A stretch of 64,000 nucleotides of DNA, taken from contig JASSKH010000028.1 of the NCBI GenBank assembly GCA_031763025.1, positions 4,602,075 through 4,666,074 on the forward strand, given 5' to 3'. The stretch comes from Macrocystis pyrifera (lineage: Eukaryota; Sar; Phaeophyceae; Laminariales; Laminariaceae). This document shows positions 1 to 12,133 of the stretch, piece after piece. The position numbers and the translations under genes are program-made. Below the pieces are notes generated by a model, which ran no database searches, was not told the origin of the DNA, and worked only from the letters and a program-made list of their open reading frames with translations. How positions within the stretch are numbered: the stretch's first letter is position 1; each line of letters starts with the position of its first letter.

Positions 1-1
1 C

Positions 2-3000
2 GTCGGAGGGCATCACACGTGTGCGCTGGAGTACAGGCCCGGAGTCGACTTCGGCGGGCCAGTGCGATGCTGGGGGGCAAATCACTGGGGGCAATCGACG
101 CCGTCTGATGACGTGTTTGTTCAGGCAAGCGCCGTCAACCGCAAATGCCGAATTTTCGGATAAGGAGCTGTAGCGTAGGATGTACGAGTAGATAGACGCC
201 ACGGCACGGCTAAAGGGCGAGGGCAGAGCAAAGTCACGTGTCGGCCTACGAGTACAGTGCCCCCTATACGTACGTAGGGCAAAGCGTTCAAAATGTAGGC
301 AAACCGTACATACAGTAGAACGGGTTGTACACTCTTCGAGTATCATACACCCTCTCCAGCACATACAGCAGTAGACGAGCGTAAGTGCTCGTAGTGTACA
401 CAGCAGCACTGCTGTAGTGGTCTAGATGCCCAGCTACAAACAGGATGATTTCATCTCGTGCATATACCGAAAAACAAACCGCAGTTGGTTGCCGATTTCG
501 CAGGAACACCACAGAAACGTCGCTTCCCAGAGAGCTCGTCGCGTCACAGAGATATTAAAAGCTGCTGCAGAACACTAAATGGCCTCCTTCTCGTATCCAT
601 GTTGTTGGTTGTAGTTCGGTGTTTAGCACCCTGGTAAATTGTAATGCTATTAACTGTAAACGCCCCGCCCGGAGTAAACGCCCCGAGGCCCTTCGAGTAT
701 TTTCAGCGAACACGGGCATAATCCGACGTTCGTACGGCAGTACGATACGAGCTGGGCCAGCCAAGGCGCTGCTAGAACGGTTGATTGACTATGCCCCGCT
801 CCACAATGTGTAATTGGATGTGATTTTTTTGCACGATGCCATTTATGTCTCCATTAAAGCTTGAGATGCCCTCCCTTTTGTTGTCTTTTCCCTAGAATAT
901 ATGACCGATCCGAAACAAAAAAAAAAAAAAGCGGCCCCAACTACTAATAGTGTGAAAAAACCAAAATTCAAAAGGGATGGTTCGGAACGGTACAAATACA
1001 AGCACGAGATTAAAATTTCAGTCCGAAATTTGCAAAATGAGCGGGGCATCCAAGAAATAAAGCCATTCCCGTTATTGCATGTTTTTAGTGTATAATCGTT
1101 TCAGTGTTACATCCCTTGTTGGGTGACGAATTGGGCAACGAGACTTACATCGTTCACTTTGTGTCTTCAGCACTGTCTCCACCAATTTCATCTTGATCCA
1201 GTTTTCTGTACGAATTTAGCGAACAAAAGTTTGTAGCGAGTTTCGCGGATATCTCGGCGAGATCGATTCGGAAGAAAAAGGTTAGAATTTTTAATTTGGT
1301 ATATTTTTTATTGCATGAGCAGTGGTGTGTCAGGGTTGGTGCTTCCAATTTGTGTAGCCTAATTTGCAGTGGTTCACGAGATACGACGTCAGGAAACGAT
1401 CTCCGTTTCATGCCTGCCCAGCTCGTAAACGCCCCCTATCAAAAAAAAAAAACGAAATTCGCCCCTGCCACGTAGTAAACGCCCCCCCTTCCCTAATAGA
1501 ATTAGTTGGTGTAAAAGTCTCGGGCGAAGCGAGCGAGCGATTTGAGTGAGAGGGATGAAGTTGTTTCTAACGCAGGAAAGGGGGTGTTTTACAGAGATAT
1601 GTCGACATATGGGAAGGTACAATACATATGTTGCGCAAAATAGCAGAACAGGCATACGGGTAGTCAGCCGATGGCGGAAAAACGAAAACTTTCAAGACCT
1701 TCTGCCTTGAAACATAATTTATATTCCAGACTCTCGAACGAGTATCGTAACAACGCTAGTGAATGCCCTGCCCGGAATGAACGCGCTATTTCGGCTAAAA
1801 CGAGCCTAATCCGGAGTAAACGCCCCCTATTTGAACGAAAATGCGAAAAACGCTCCGGCCACGTATTACGGGGGTCCATAGTAAACAGGACCAAATATTG
1901 TTAGTAAAAATAGGTAAATATATAGGTTTTTGTGTGTACCGTAGGTCCTGTTAACTATGGTCCCCCGTAATAGTAAACTGTGAAGGTGTTACCTACTGAG
2001 CTATAGGGGTAAAAGATCGATCAAATACCCAGGCCAGGGTAACCCTCATAATAAAGACGCCCCGGGTCGCCTTGTCACGCTTGCACAACCGCAACGGCCT
2101 GGGAGGCATTTGCTAGCGTTGTTACCGTACTTTCTGCAGAAGAGTTACAGTAGTACAGTTGCAGCCACCTGTTTCTCCCTCGGCTCACGCGGTTTTTCGG
2201 GCGTTCCGCTCATTCATTCAATCCTCGCAATGAGCTTCGACGAGCTTCTCGATTTCACAGCTGAAGGCAGAATTTAAGCGACTCTCAAGTGACTCAAGTG
2301 TCTTTTCAATCTCGTCAAAATCAGGTGAGTGCTGGAGATCGCCACACATGCGGCATCAAGATCGACCAAACGATATCTTGTTGGGGACACATGCGATTCG
2401 CCCCGCGAGGTCTGTTCCAGCAGCTCAACGTCGGTGGGCATCATGCATGCGGCCTCCGGAGAGAGGGTCAGGTCGTGTGCTGGGGAGATGACATTGCCGG
2501 GAGTACGTCTGGGGTGCCGGAAAACACGATTTTTGTCCAGGTAATGTACGTATTGACACCTTACGTACCTACGTGATCACAAGCTCTGAAACTTTCGTGG
2601 TCGATACGAAGTGTTGGGGGTTTTCTGTCAAGGTGGGTAGCTGTATGACTCGTCTTCACACATGCGTGCGAGCTGCAAATTTGCTATCACGCACCTTCCA
2701 AATTTGAGTGCCAACCACTCAATTGGTGAACTCACAGCTGACGGATGGATTTGTAACAACTTGGCTTTTACGGCAAAAAAAAAATGCTCACCGGTAAGCA
2801 GTGCTAGACATTGCCGAGGGATCGGGCTGGTTGTATGATACCTGACAGTATACTGTAGTTAGATACTATACTCGTCGCGCGGACAGGTGGCTGATCTATG
2901 CCGAAAGTGAATAATGCGGTCCCGAGCGGGGGAGTGTTTTTTTACCTCGTTGCGAGACCTGATATACCTGGTATGCGTGCACGAGTCTAGTCTATAGTAG

Positions 3001-6000
3001 CAATGCATACAACATAAGTACATTGAGTCGACCGAGTCACCAGTCGTCACCATGCCCCCTCGCCTTTTCTCCGTGCTGTTGTTCATCCACGAATCTGCCT
3101 GGCATGAATAGGTCGTCGCGGGTAAGGATAACAGCTGCGGCTTACGTCCAAACGGACAGGTGGTCTGCTGGGGAAGTAACGTTATGGGTCAGAGTGAGCC
3201 CCCTAGAGATGTCCAGTTCCGACAACTGTCCGCTTCCAGCAGTCGGTGAGTGTCGTCATGTCGTCACGTGTTCACTCCCTTTCAGCGGCCGAGGTAGCGG
3301 TATGCTTGAGACATTCTTGTCCACAACGCCATTTTAGCGCGATAATTTTGAACACAACTTCATTCTAACGCGATCGTTATTGTCCACAGCAACATTTCAA
3401 CGCGAAACTATTGTCCACAGCAACATCGGTTGAACGCTATAATATTGTCCATCGCTGTATACCGACGCGCGGATGTTGCCATAGTCTAGACTATTTCTGT
3501 CACATCTTGTCAGAGTACGTCATAATTTTGGTGGTGCTGTGGTGTACTGACTGTAGTGTAGTAATGTAGTATCACGAAACACTGGTACTCTCCGGCTCAA
3601 CTCGCATGAGTGCGTACGCTCGGCAGTCTTCTGAGCAAGCCGTCACAGGTGTCTCCCCTTCTCGCTCCCCTCGGTAGATGCCTCGTGTACGGTAGTAACT
3701 TCAAATAAAGAAAGTTCGCCACCAGTTGTTACTTTCCGTACTCCCCCAGCTTCTTTCAGTGCGAAACAAACGCATTATCTTCGTCTCAAGCGGGCCATTA
3801 CAGCCATGAGAGGCTCGGGACATTTGAAACTGGCAGGGCAGCACTCCTCAATAAAAAGCTTACCATAGCGTACACGCCATCGTCTACCATTATGTAGCGT
3901 AGACGCCATCGTCTTATATGGCCGTCGGAGCTACGTAGTCGTTGGAGGCTCTTGTCCAGCACTCGGACAATGGTCTCGTGCGGTCCATGTCTTGGGAACC
4001 CCGCGCTCCGAGTGCACCACTACAGCATACCCTAATACCAGGTATTTGGTATGGGCAACCAGGTATGGGTATGGTGCACGAAAGCACGAAAGGTGCCGTA
4101 ATCCACAACAGTGACTTGACGACTTCTTCGCAAAACGTGTGCTCGGCACGGTTCCCGCTCTCGTTCCAGGCATGTCTGCGGTGTGACCTTAGAGGGAGAT
4201 ATTCGATGCTGGGGGCGAGATATGCGAGGAGAGACACAGTTCCGGGTCGGGCCGTGGGCGCAGGTATTCCTACCGCTTCTACTGTACCGTAGGCCCCTAC
4301 GTGTACTGGTAGTCTATAGATGCAACCTGGTGACCATAAGTGTGTGGAAGGTACATATTCCACGTGCATACTCGATGGGTTTCTTGCCGTCCTGACGTTG
4401 TTAGCATGCCGCCGCCTGGATGCACTTCCGGGTTGTCAAATTTCGTTGTTTATTCGTTACTACCGTACATCAGTAGCGTTGTATTCCTCTTACGTACGAG
4501 TTCATCTGCAAGCGTAGTCGGGCGACAAATACAGTATCTGCTCAGATTGAAGAATTAGGGGCGCAAACTATCGAAAGGAAAAGCACGGAAGCATTTTCGG
4601 AGCGCACGGATACAGTAGTTCTTTTTGGTGAGCAGTGTGACCATGCCATCCATGATGCCATCAACAAAATTATGACGGGAGGGGGATGACAGACGCACAC
4701 CCATGGCGTTGGGGTCCGACGGTCACCTCATCGTATGTGTAGCATACGCCTAGTGTACTGTAGCGCCAACGACATGCAATGCCGTGCTGACCCCCAGTGT
4801 ACTGCTCAATTGTTTACGTTGGGCGACCGTGAGAGGTTGCCAATTTGAGCAACAGCTGCTGTACGAGAAATATGAAACGGTGTGTATTGCAAGTTACGAG
4901 TTGCAAGTGAGAGCGAAGCAAGAGTAGCGATTGATCTGGCGGCGCATGGCAGCTGCGATATGATAGTGTGCTATTTATTGCCTCATGAAAATGTGTAGTA
5001 TAAGTACAAGCCTACTCTTTTGGCTAAGGCCGCCACAACGTCTCCCTCCTGTTATTGTGTTGTTGTGAACTGCACAGGTCACGTGCGGGCAGTGGACAAG
5101 TTGTGGGATAAGGGAACACGACGGAGGGATAGAGTGCTGGGGAATGAACAAGGTATGGTTGATATGCATGGTATGTTTGTTATTCAGCACTACCCACTAT
5201 CCCAGCATGAAGGCACGTGGCTATGTATCCTACTGTAGTAGCTCCATCCTTTGTACTACTTCGTACAGCATTAAGATATACCTGGTGTACCACATCAGTC
5301 GTTTTTTCGTACTATAATTTTTCAGCCTTTTCTACTTTGCACAGCAGCATCAGTAGGTGTGTGCAGTTGCTCAATTGTGACGCCGACTGTACACCATCAA
5401 ATCGTAAAAGAGACATTTTGATGTCGGGCTAACCGTCTCCGAGCCACGTCGTCGAAGTATCAAATCAAGGGAAACTGCCGGGATAACCATTTCCAAGCGG
5501 CAATGGGGCGGTCTCAAAACCTTCCTACCCTTGGGGAGCATTGTCGGCTCGATCCCAGTACGCTCTAGCACCCGTACGACGTCCGACCAGGCGATTGTTC
5601 TTGACGTCTTCATGTCTTATCTGACCATTTTTAAACCTTGAATACTCCAAACAATGTCCGTACTCTAAAATCCAAGCAGTTTTATCCCCCAAATGTGGAC
5701 GCAATTGCGTAATAGGTTCAAGCTCTAGAATAGGCATCATGCAAACAATCCCTCGAACATTACTTTCTTCAATCGAAGGATAGAGCCATGCTGCTCGCTG
5801 CGCACGACGGTAAAATTTCGCGCATCACGCCAACCGCGTTTCCGTTTGTGGCACACGGCAGTTACGCCAACATCGACCGTTCGTCCCTGCGTTCCTGTCC
5901 ATGCCACACCACACGACACACCATGCAGCTGAACGAGAGCCGGTCATCCTACGAGGAGGTCACCTCGGCGGACTACCACACGTGCGCCGTCAACTGGAAG

Positions 6001-6069
6001 GGAGAAGTGGAATGCTGGGGCAACGCGCACAAGGCGGAGCAAGTGCCGGACGGCTTCCAGGCCGCCTAA
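2..6069 (+). CDS. RCC1-repeat beta-propeller protein, 3' part (5' end outside window)
   Basis: Six exons join in phase: 2-124, 2325-2540, 3112-3245, 4170-4263, 5078-5152 and 5929-6069, giving 260 codons and a TAA at 6067. Each blade shows the RCC1/BLIP-II-type pattern HxCG(L/I/V)...G.(V/I).CWG. Seven are visible (HHTCAL..RCWG, RHTCGI..SCWG, HHACGL..VCWG, NSCGL..VCWG, HVCGV..RCWG, TSCGI..ECWG, YHTCAV..ECWG), enough for one propeller. Exons 3 and 4 split an Arg codon (CG/G), which supports the junction. The paired Cys in every blade fits a disulphide-bearing, possibly secreted form; that is inference. The first donor is GC (CAG|GCAAGC) and fits only as a GC-AG intron. RCC1-fold proteins act as exchange factors or binding scaffolds; the partner here is unknown. 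Start and N-terminus lie upstream of the window. Confidence 0.82.
650..1830. repeat. Dispersed AGTAAACGCCCC words in RCC1 intron 1
   Basis: The word (A/C)GTAAACGCCCC recurs near 656, 674, 1424, 1471 and 1813, with decayed forms between (GGAATGAACGCGC near 1775). All lie in the 2.2-kb first intron. Spacing is irregular, so this is not a simple tandem array. No coding signal is evident in 125-1860. Confidence 0.4.
1864..1972 (+). mobile_element. MITE-A copy 1
   Basis: Full-length non-autonomous element of about 109 bp. It begins TATTACGGGGGTCCATAG and ends with the inverted complement CTATGGTCCCCCGTAATA. The interior is AT-rich (AGGACCAAATATTG ... GTACCGTAGGTCCT) and also folds back. It encodes nothing. 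It lies directly next to a solo SINE head (1983-2060). This copy defines the forward orientation used for the others. Confidence 0.85.
1983..2060 (-). repeat. Solo tRNA-derived SINE head
   Basis: On the minus strand it reads ...GATCGATCTTTTACCCCTATAGCTCAGTAGGTAACACC. The TAGCTCAGTAGG segment is a pol III A-box of tRNA type. The adjoining TGGGTATTTGATCGATC matches the two complete SINEs at 42383 and 60468. The body and B-box are missing, so it is a truncated copy. Confidence 0.6.
3315..3475. repeat. Degenerate minisatellite in RCC1 intron 3
   Basis: About four to five diverged units of roughly 30-45 bp with consensus TTGTCCACAGCAACATTT-AACGCGA-A. The unit starts are most visible at 3317, 3391, 3414 and 3446. 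It starts about 70 bp after the donor at 3245. Confidence 0.6.
3620..3700 (+). repeat. Partial arm of the long fold-back element
   Basis: The stretch GCAAGCCGTCACAGGTGTCTCC...CCCCTCGGTAGATGCC resembles the arms at 35926-36113 and 55745-55960 (GCCGTGGTCACAGGTGTC...CCCCGGTACGCGCC). Only part of one arm is present; no partner arm is close by. Confidence 0.4.
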
Positions 6070-7201
6070 CCTACGGCACCACTTGCGCGAGAAGTTCATT
6101 CAACACCTGCTTCGCTAGTTCTTCGTCCACTAAGACTGCTGTACTTTGTAGAATTCACCGAAAGACTGCTCGCCCCCGCCATCGGTAAAGACAAAAAACA
6201 CAATTACCAGACAACGATTTTCCAGTGGTGCTTCATATACCAGGTATATAATACGCCAGGTACTACTCTGGACGGAAAAGTAATCACCTTTATGTATTGA
6301 TATTTGTACAACAACGGTCCTTACATTTCCGTCATATTAAAAGAGTGGTCTAAACAGTAAAATTGCAGGAGCGAAGACACGTTGGTGTGGTATACATACT
6401 GTCTGGCAGCTGCGTGCGCCCACGCATTTTTATGGTGACCTGATGGCTCATCATCACGTTTCAAAGCAAATTTTCAGTATGCAGTGAACGTGTCTTTCCG
6501 GCAAAAAATAAAACTTGTATTAATTATGTTCTTGCCCTGTCCGCGCCAAGCCCGTCGTTGCCATATCGGAAGAGACTATTATTATTGTGGGTGCTGTGAT
6601 CGCCTTTGCTTCACCTTTGCTGCACCTTTCCGCACGGAGCGGCGCACAACTCTCAGCGACGCCAATGCAGCAGGCGCGCCTTACGGCTGGGGATCACGAA
6701 TGATCATCAACGCCATCACTACGTATCTCGTTCTTGTGCTCCAAAAGCGTTCCACATGCGACATCCCGGCATGCAATAACTACTTTAAATAAATGAATCT
6801 ACGACTGAAATATACAGCAACCCCTTGCATGAACCAACGCACACACAAGAGTCCAGCGTTGCTCATGCGTACCTCGGGTAGAATGCCCCACGCTACAGTA
6901 CCAAATTCTGCGCGGTAACTAAGAAAATGGTCTGGGCACATCTAAACTACAACAAGAATCTTGTCCCTCACCACCGAATTCGACCGAGTTCTACATTTAT
7001 GGGCAGTACAACTACATAGAACGGACATCTCCCGTTCATCGCAAGATAATATCGGTGCTCGCAAACCCCCCAATCCTTCCCCTCTCATCGAGCGCGAGCT
7101 CATGTCTTGTTATATCCTGCTGCTGCTATTGCCGCCGCTGCTGCTGCTGCTCCTACTGCTGTGTACAGTGACCACTGCCCCCCCCCCCTTCCTCGCACGT
7201 C
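6070..7201. other. Intergenic gap between two converging genes
   Basis: It separates the RCC1 stop (6069) from the stop of the minus-strand plastid gene (7202). It holds two CCAGGTA words (near 6240 and 6256) and a CTG/GCC trinucleotide-rich stretch at 7115-7162 ending in a short C run. No exon with splice signals or family resemblance was found; the open frames at 6484-6792 and 6961-7248 are low-complexity or featureless. Confidence 0.5.
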
Positions 7202-10200
7202 TTATTCTGGAGGTGACGTCTCGGGTGTGGCTTCGGGCAAGGAAGTGATCGGATACGCATCCCAGGTCCCCACGACCTTGAATTCGGCTAGCAAACCGGC
7301 AGTGTTGAATATCCCCCAGAAAGATTTGTTGATGACCTCCTTGATTGTAACGGCTCCATCGCTGAACCGGTATCTGTTCTTACCATCCTCCCCTACAGTA
7401 TTCATGTTGGCAGCACACGGAAGTACCACAAAAAATATGAGGAAGGTAGGGCAGGGCAGGGCAGAGGTTAACGGACACTGTATTAAAAATTATATACATC
7501 TGTGTCGCACTGTTTAATAGATTCGTTGAAGGCGGCGTGGCAATAAGCACTAGAAAAATGCCTCACATAAACGTCTCCCCCAGCTGTAGAAACAGACGAT
7601 ACGACAAGCAATCCATCAAATTAACACAACGCCTAAAAAAAAAGCAGGCCCTTGAATGCAAGCACTCCCTACCGATGCAAGCAAACACGTTGGTTGAAAG
7701 TGCAATCCCTTGCACGCAAGCTTTCCCTTAAGGCTGCCCAGTCTCTTGACACTAATCCCGTTTTCGGGACGAAATGCTTGGAATTAGAGTGCTGAGTTGT
7801 TGCTGCTGCAGGGGCTAAATGCAAGCAACCTAGGAAATACTCCCCTCCCACTAAGGAGGCAGGGCCTAAGTAGGCAGGGCCATGGGTCATGACCGTGGTG
7901 AAGTGACACTACGGCTGGACACAAAGTAAGCACACACGACGGCTTTATTACAGAGTAGGATACTCTCCAAAAACAGAACAACACACAGAAGGGCTCTGGT
8001 GTAGGATACTCTCGGGAAAAAAAAAAAAAGAAACACAGCAGTGGCTCTATCTGTAGGGTCAACGCCAATACCATCTGAAAAAAAAAAACAGTTACATTTA
8101 AAACGTATGTTAACGGCTGGAGCTGTCTCCACGGCACCACTCAATCGTTCGAGTGATGGGCAACGGTCAGTATCTTCCCTTCTCCATGACAGTATGTCCC
8201 TTCCCCCTTCCTCTCCTCTCACCTTTGATAGTGTCAATGAAGGCATTCATGTAGATCCGGCCGTCCGGAACGGCCGAAAGCCCCTCGACTTGTGCGATAA
8301 ACGTGATGAAGTCTTTTTCGTCTTCTGGGTTACGATCAGGCTCCCACACGTAGCCTCTGAAGAAATAGCGCCCATATCGGGGTAGATTCAGGCGTTTCCA
8401 AACGCAAGAATGCAAGGAAACAGTGTCAGGTGCACGAAATCTATCAACTATCAGGCTGAGCTACGGTACAAAATTCTCGAAGTGTTTGTCAGGTTTCCCA
8501 CGTTAATTTCTTAGTCATATGCGTCGTTGCCTCATGTTCTCTCAATTTAACCGATATTAGCTATACACAGAGAACGATTACTCTCTTTAGGAGTAACACG
8601 ACAGCAGTGCTGGACCACAGTCAAAAATAACTTGGGATACAACAAGAGTTAATGCGCGTGATATTTCTGTGCTACTCGTATCGGCTTGCCGTACAGCTGG
8701 TCTATTTTCATACCAGGTACAGAATGAACAGGTCTGCGGCACATACCGTTTGACAAATTGGTGGTTTTGCTCGACTTCCAGAATATTGTCGTCCGACGAG
8801 AATTTGCAGCAGAACGTTAACCGAACCGGCACCCGGTTCTTGTCGCTTTTGACGCCGCGAATCTCGAGCACCACCTTCCAGCAGCTGTCGAGCAAGGTCT
8901 CCGGCATCGGCACCACCTGCTCCATTGAAAACAACACATCGACAAAGTTATTAACACACTACATAGCACATTTGACACACACAAGCATGCAATTACACGC
9001 GGAGGAAGTATGCACCGTGCGTGTTGCGACCTTGTCTTTACTATTACTAGAGGTGGGCATCGGGTCGCATTTTCGAAAAGCCGAAAACCGGATAGCAGGC
9101 GTTGTTATCATAACCCCAAAACCGATTTTAACGGTTTGTTGTTTGGCAGGTATTAAAGCCTCCAGAGCATTGGGAACCACGGGTGATTTTTCGATTTTCC
9201 CTCGATTTGCACCTTGTTGTGTACTCCCAAGTGCGTATCTGGTTCTCTCCGTTGCCTTGTTTGCCCAACCTTCACGCTGTCATGATCATGTTCACGTTGT
9301 TCATTGCTGCAGGCTCGTTTTAGTGCAGATGTGGGTATCCTAAAACAAACAAAAACGACGTAGAAAAATAACCGTTTTTTCGTTTTGGAAAACGACTATT
9401 AATATTAATAATTACAAACGCCTGCCGGGCTTCGAAAAACCACGAATGCCCGGTTTTCCTTCATGCAGTGCCCATCCCTAGTCTCTACCTATCCCTAGGA
9501 GCTTACTCTTAGCTTTTCCGTCACCACTAAAATTTATAGAACTAGGAAGCGGATGGAGGCCCAGTTTTGAAGGCGGAGATCTTGAAGGGTATATCTGGAG
9601 TTTTTTTTTTTTTTTTTTTCCAAGTCTATACGCATATATCGTCATATCCACAGTTTCGCGCTGCACTCGTATCATACGTGACATGCGATACAGTAACGGC
9701 ACTTCACTGGTACCACCAGTAGCAAGTCACAGCAGCAGCATCAACGAGCAGTACGACCCACGACGCCAACACCTACTGCTGCTGCCGCTGCTTCACCAAT
9801 GACAACGCAGAATAAGCGGTATGGAGAAGGAAGAAAAAAACGGCAGGCCCGGCCCGGCCTTCAGCGAGACGCTCGCAAATGGCAGCGGTCGATGAACCAT
9901 CAGATTATGTCACGTTTTCGATGTCTTTGGCCATTTTCTTACGAGCACAGTTACCAAAAGGGAGCCATAATGCACCCGCACCTCGCTCATTTAACCGTGA
10001 ACCAACTGGTGCTGCACTTTTGCCAAGATATCATGTTCTTGACGTTTCACGCAGCTTGCAACGGCCAACATTTGAGGACCTCCCCAAAATGGGACTGGTA
10101 CGATTTGAGACGGAGATCTTGAGGACGATTTTTTCATCAGTCCAGCATAGATCAACATCACAGCAAGACATGATATATTACACTCATGATCGACTCTAAA

Positions 10201-12065
10201 CGATCTCTGAATGTATAGATGCAGCTAGCACGACCACTAGCGGTTGGTGACTCAAGAAGGTAACACGGAACTCTCTCTCTCTTGTACTACTCCCGAGATG
10301 TCGAGATCGACCAATACGCCAGTGAAAGCCAATGATCATCTATTGGTGAGCGTAGCCAAGGGCAGCCTATAGAAGGGGGAACCTGCTTCCAGCGATGGAT
10401 CATTCGGACGTGAAATATGTGGAAGCCAGCGATGGAGCAGGGGAGGAGAAGAGCAATGGGATGGACGAGATGAGAGAGGAGACCAAGGTCCTGAAAAGGA
10501 AGGTGGCCGAGCAGAATTTGGGCGCCCAGAGGGAGGCGCTGCTCGCCGAGGCGGAGAGGGGGGCCGGTCGGGGGGAGGAGAGGAGAAGCAGCTGTGAGCG
10601 GGTCAGCATCGTCGATCGTGCCGGCACCTGGGCTGGGAGCTCAATCAGGTACGTCACAAATGGCTCGGTCTCGGTCTCAACTGGGTTAACCTAGGGCAAG
10701 ACCGAGATAGAGACATTGGCGACGAGCATGATTGGGCTCTCTGCCCAGGTGTTGGCACAGTCGACGATACTGTCCTCTCACAGCCACTCCTGCTCTCCTT
10801 CCCCCACCGGCCCCCTCTCTGCCTCGGCGATCAGCGCGTCCCTCTGGGCGCGCAGCGTCTGCTCCTCCACCTTCCTTTTCAGGCGGTCTAAGAAGGAGCC
10901 ACGTGCAACGATTGACATCGATAGGCTCGCACATTATCCTGATATCCCAATGTCCTACTACTAATAGCAGAATCGCTATCCAGCATGGAACTCCTCAATC
11001 TACGATGGATCTTAGGTGTCTTGTTGCTGAGCACAACCAACAGATATATATGGTACATTTACATGTACATGAGACGGGACCTTCGTTCGACCTTTTACCA
11101 TTCCGGCATTGCAATGAATGGGGGCATCGAGGCATCGAGATATCGACCTTCGTATAAAAACCGGGGACACATCATGTTGTATCATATCGAACTAGCGCAA
11201 GGAGGGGGGGCAACGCGAGATATTAATACAGACAGTGTCGGTTTGAATATGTCTTTGATTTCGCTGCGAAGGCATCCCCGTGCGTGCTAGTCATCCTTTG
11301 ATCGCCCACGATCAAATCGCGTTCACTGCGCACGAGACACGAGACACGACGACTGACGACATCTAGGCACGGGAGATGGCAAGAACCTTACACTTTTGCT
11401 TAACCTTCGATCTTCGACCGTTCCGGTATTGTGCCGCATTCAATTCATGGTTGGGCCGCATTGGACATCCATGCTTCTTGTACATAGGAAGTAGTTGGGA
11501 AATAATACGACAAAGCTTGCCTCTCGACTGATACCACAAGTGCAGCTCTACACTCTGCCGCTTGCAGCGGTTCCATATCGTCAGCGTAGCAGCATTCCAC
11601 ACCGCGCGCCCTGCTCGCGCAGTGGTTGAACGTTTTCTGACTGCTGTGTGCCAAAAGCCGCAAGGAACCAGGCCATGAATAGGCGTCAGTCAGCAAGGAG
11701 ATCCCAAAATTTACGTGCGTACACCTTGTCGAAACTAGCGAGCGGTGATCACAACCAGGATACTGAGATAGGTGTAATATGTTGGTCAACGTCTGACCGT
11801 CGCTTGCTTGCTCTCTCACCGGTAGCGGTTTGACAAGGTCTGCGTTGGGGCGGTTCGTCGCGGACGCATTTGCCTCAAGTTCCTTTATCTCTTCGCGGAT
11901 AGCTGCCGCTTTAGCCTTGAGCTCGTCTGGAGACGGTGGGACCAATCCCGCCGCGCTGCTAACGGCCACAGAGGCGCTTCGCCTCGCGGTAATGGCATGG
12001 GGTGTAAGGAACGCAGCAACGTGGGTAACCCATAGTACTCCCCAGGCAAGCGAAAGCAGCTTCAT
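7202..12065 (-). CDS. Plastid-targeted protein of unknown function, 246 aa, four exons
   Basis: Exons on the minus strand: 12065-11820, 8916-8747, 8356-8223, 7392-7202. Phases 0, 2 and 1 agree at all joins and the total of 741 nt ends in TAA. The ATG at 12065 opens a hydrophobic signal peptide (residues 1-18) ending V-A-A with Phe at +1 (residue 19). A Ser/Ala/Arg-rich transit-like stretch follows. This ASAFAP-type bipartite presequence is the established plastid address of algae with secondary red plastids. Residues about 45-70 (DELKAKAAAIREEIKELEA) form a short coiled coil. The rest is a strand-rich domain with WKVVLEIRG, YVWEPDRN, GRIYMNAFIDTIKG, RFSDGAVTIK and FWGIFNTAGLLAEFKVVGTWDA. I recognise no named family; similar plastid proteins of unknown role occur in diatoms and brown algae, as far as I recall. 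Intron 1 (2.9 kb) could hide a further exon of length divisible by three. Confidence 0.75.
7740..7800. repeat. Possible MITE-B relic
   Basis: TCCCGTTTTCGGGACGAAAT followed by GCTTGGAATT resembles the inner half of the MITE-B consensus (CCCGTTTTCGGGACAAACCACTTGGAATT). The outer inverted ends are not recognisable. Confidence 0.3.
10470..10900. repeat. Inverted pair of gene-fragment-like sequences in a plastid-gene intron
   Basis: Arm 1 (about 10480-10650) reads on the plus strand as LKRKVAEQNLGAQREALLAEAERG, a charged coiled-coil-like peptide. The reverse complement of arm 2 (about 10728-10895) reads LKRKVEEQTLRAQRDALIAEAERG. DNA identity between arms is high, and both continue into IVD-A-TWA-S. 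Arm 2 acquires a stop where arm 1 stays open. The spacer is about 80 bp. Both lie in the first intron of the plastid gene and look like a duplicated, inverted exon fragment of another gene. Confidence 0.6.
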
Positions 12066-12099
12066 GGCGGCATCGAATATCGAACCAATGGGAATGAAC

Positions 12100-12133
12100 C
12101 AATGGGAATGACTAGGCCTAGTCATTCCCATTG
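12100..12133. promoter_or_regulatory. 34-bp perfect palindrome in the leader of the plastid gene
   Basis: The left arm CAATGGGAATGACTAGG (12100-12116) is followed immediately by its exact reverse complement (12117-12133) with no loop. The core AATGGGAATGA is also directly repeated at 12086-12096. It ends 35 nt upstream of the ATG at 12065, so it lies in the promoter or 5' leader. A cruciform, an mRNA hairpin or a dimeric factor site are all possible. Confidence 0.7.

Noticed and set aside
8669..9343. 224-codon open frame on the plus strand
   Set aside because: Its first part is antisense to the plastid-gene exon 8916-8747; the rest shows no motif or splice signal.
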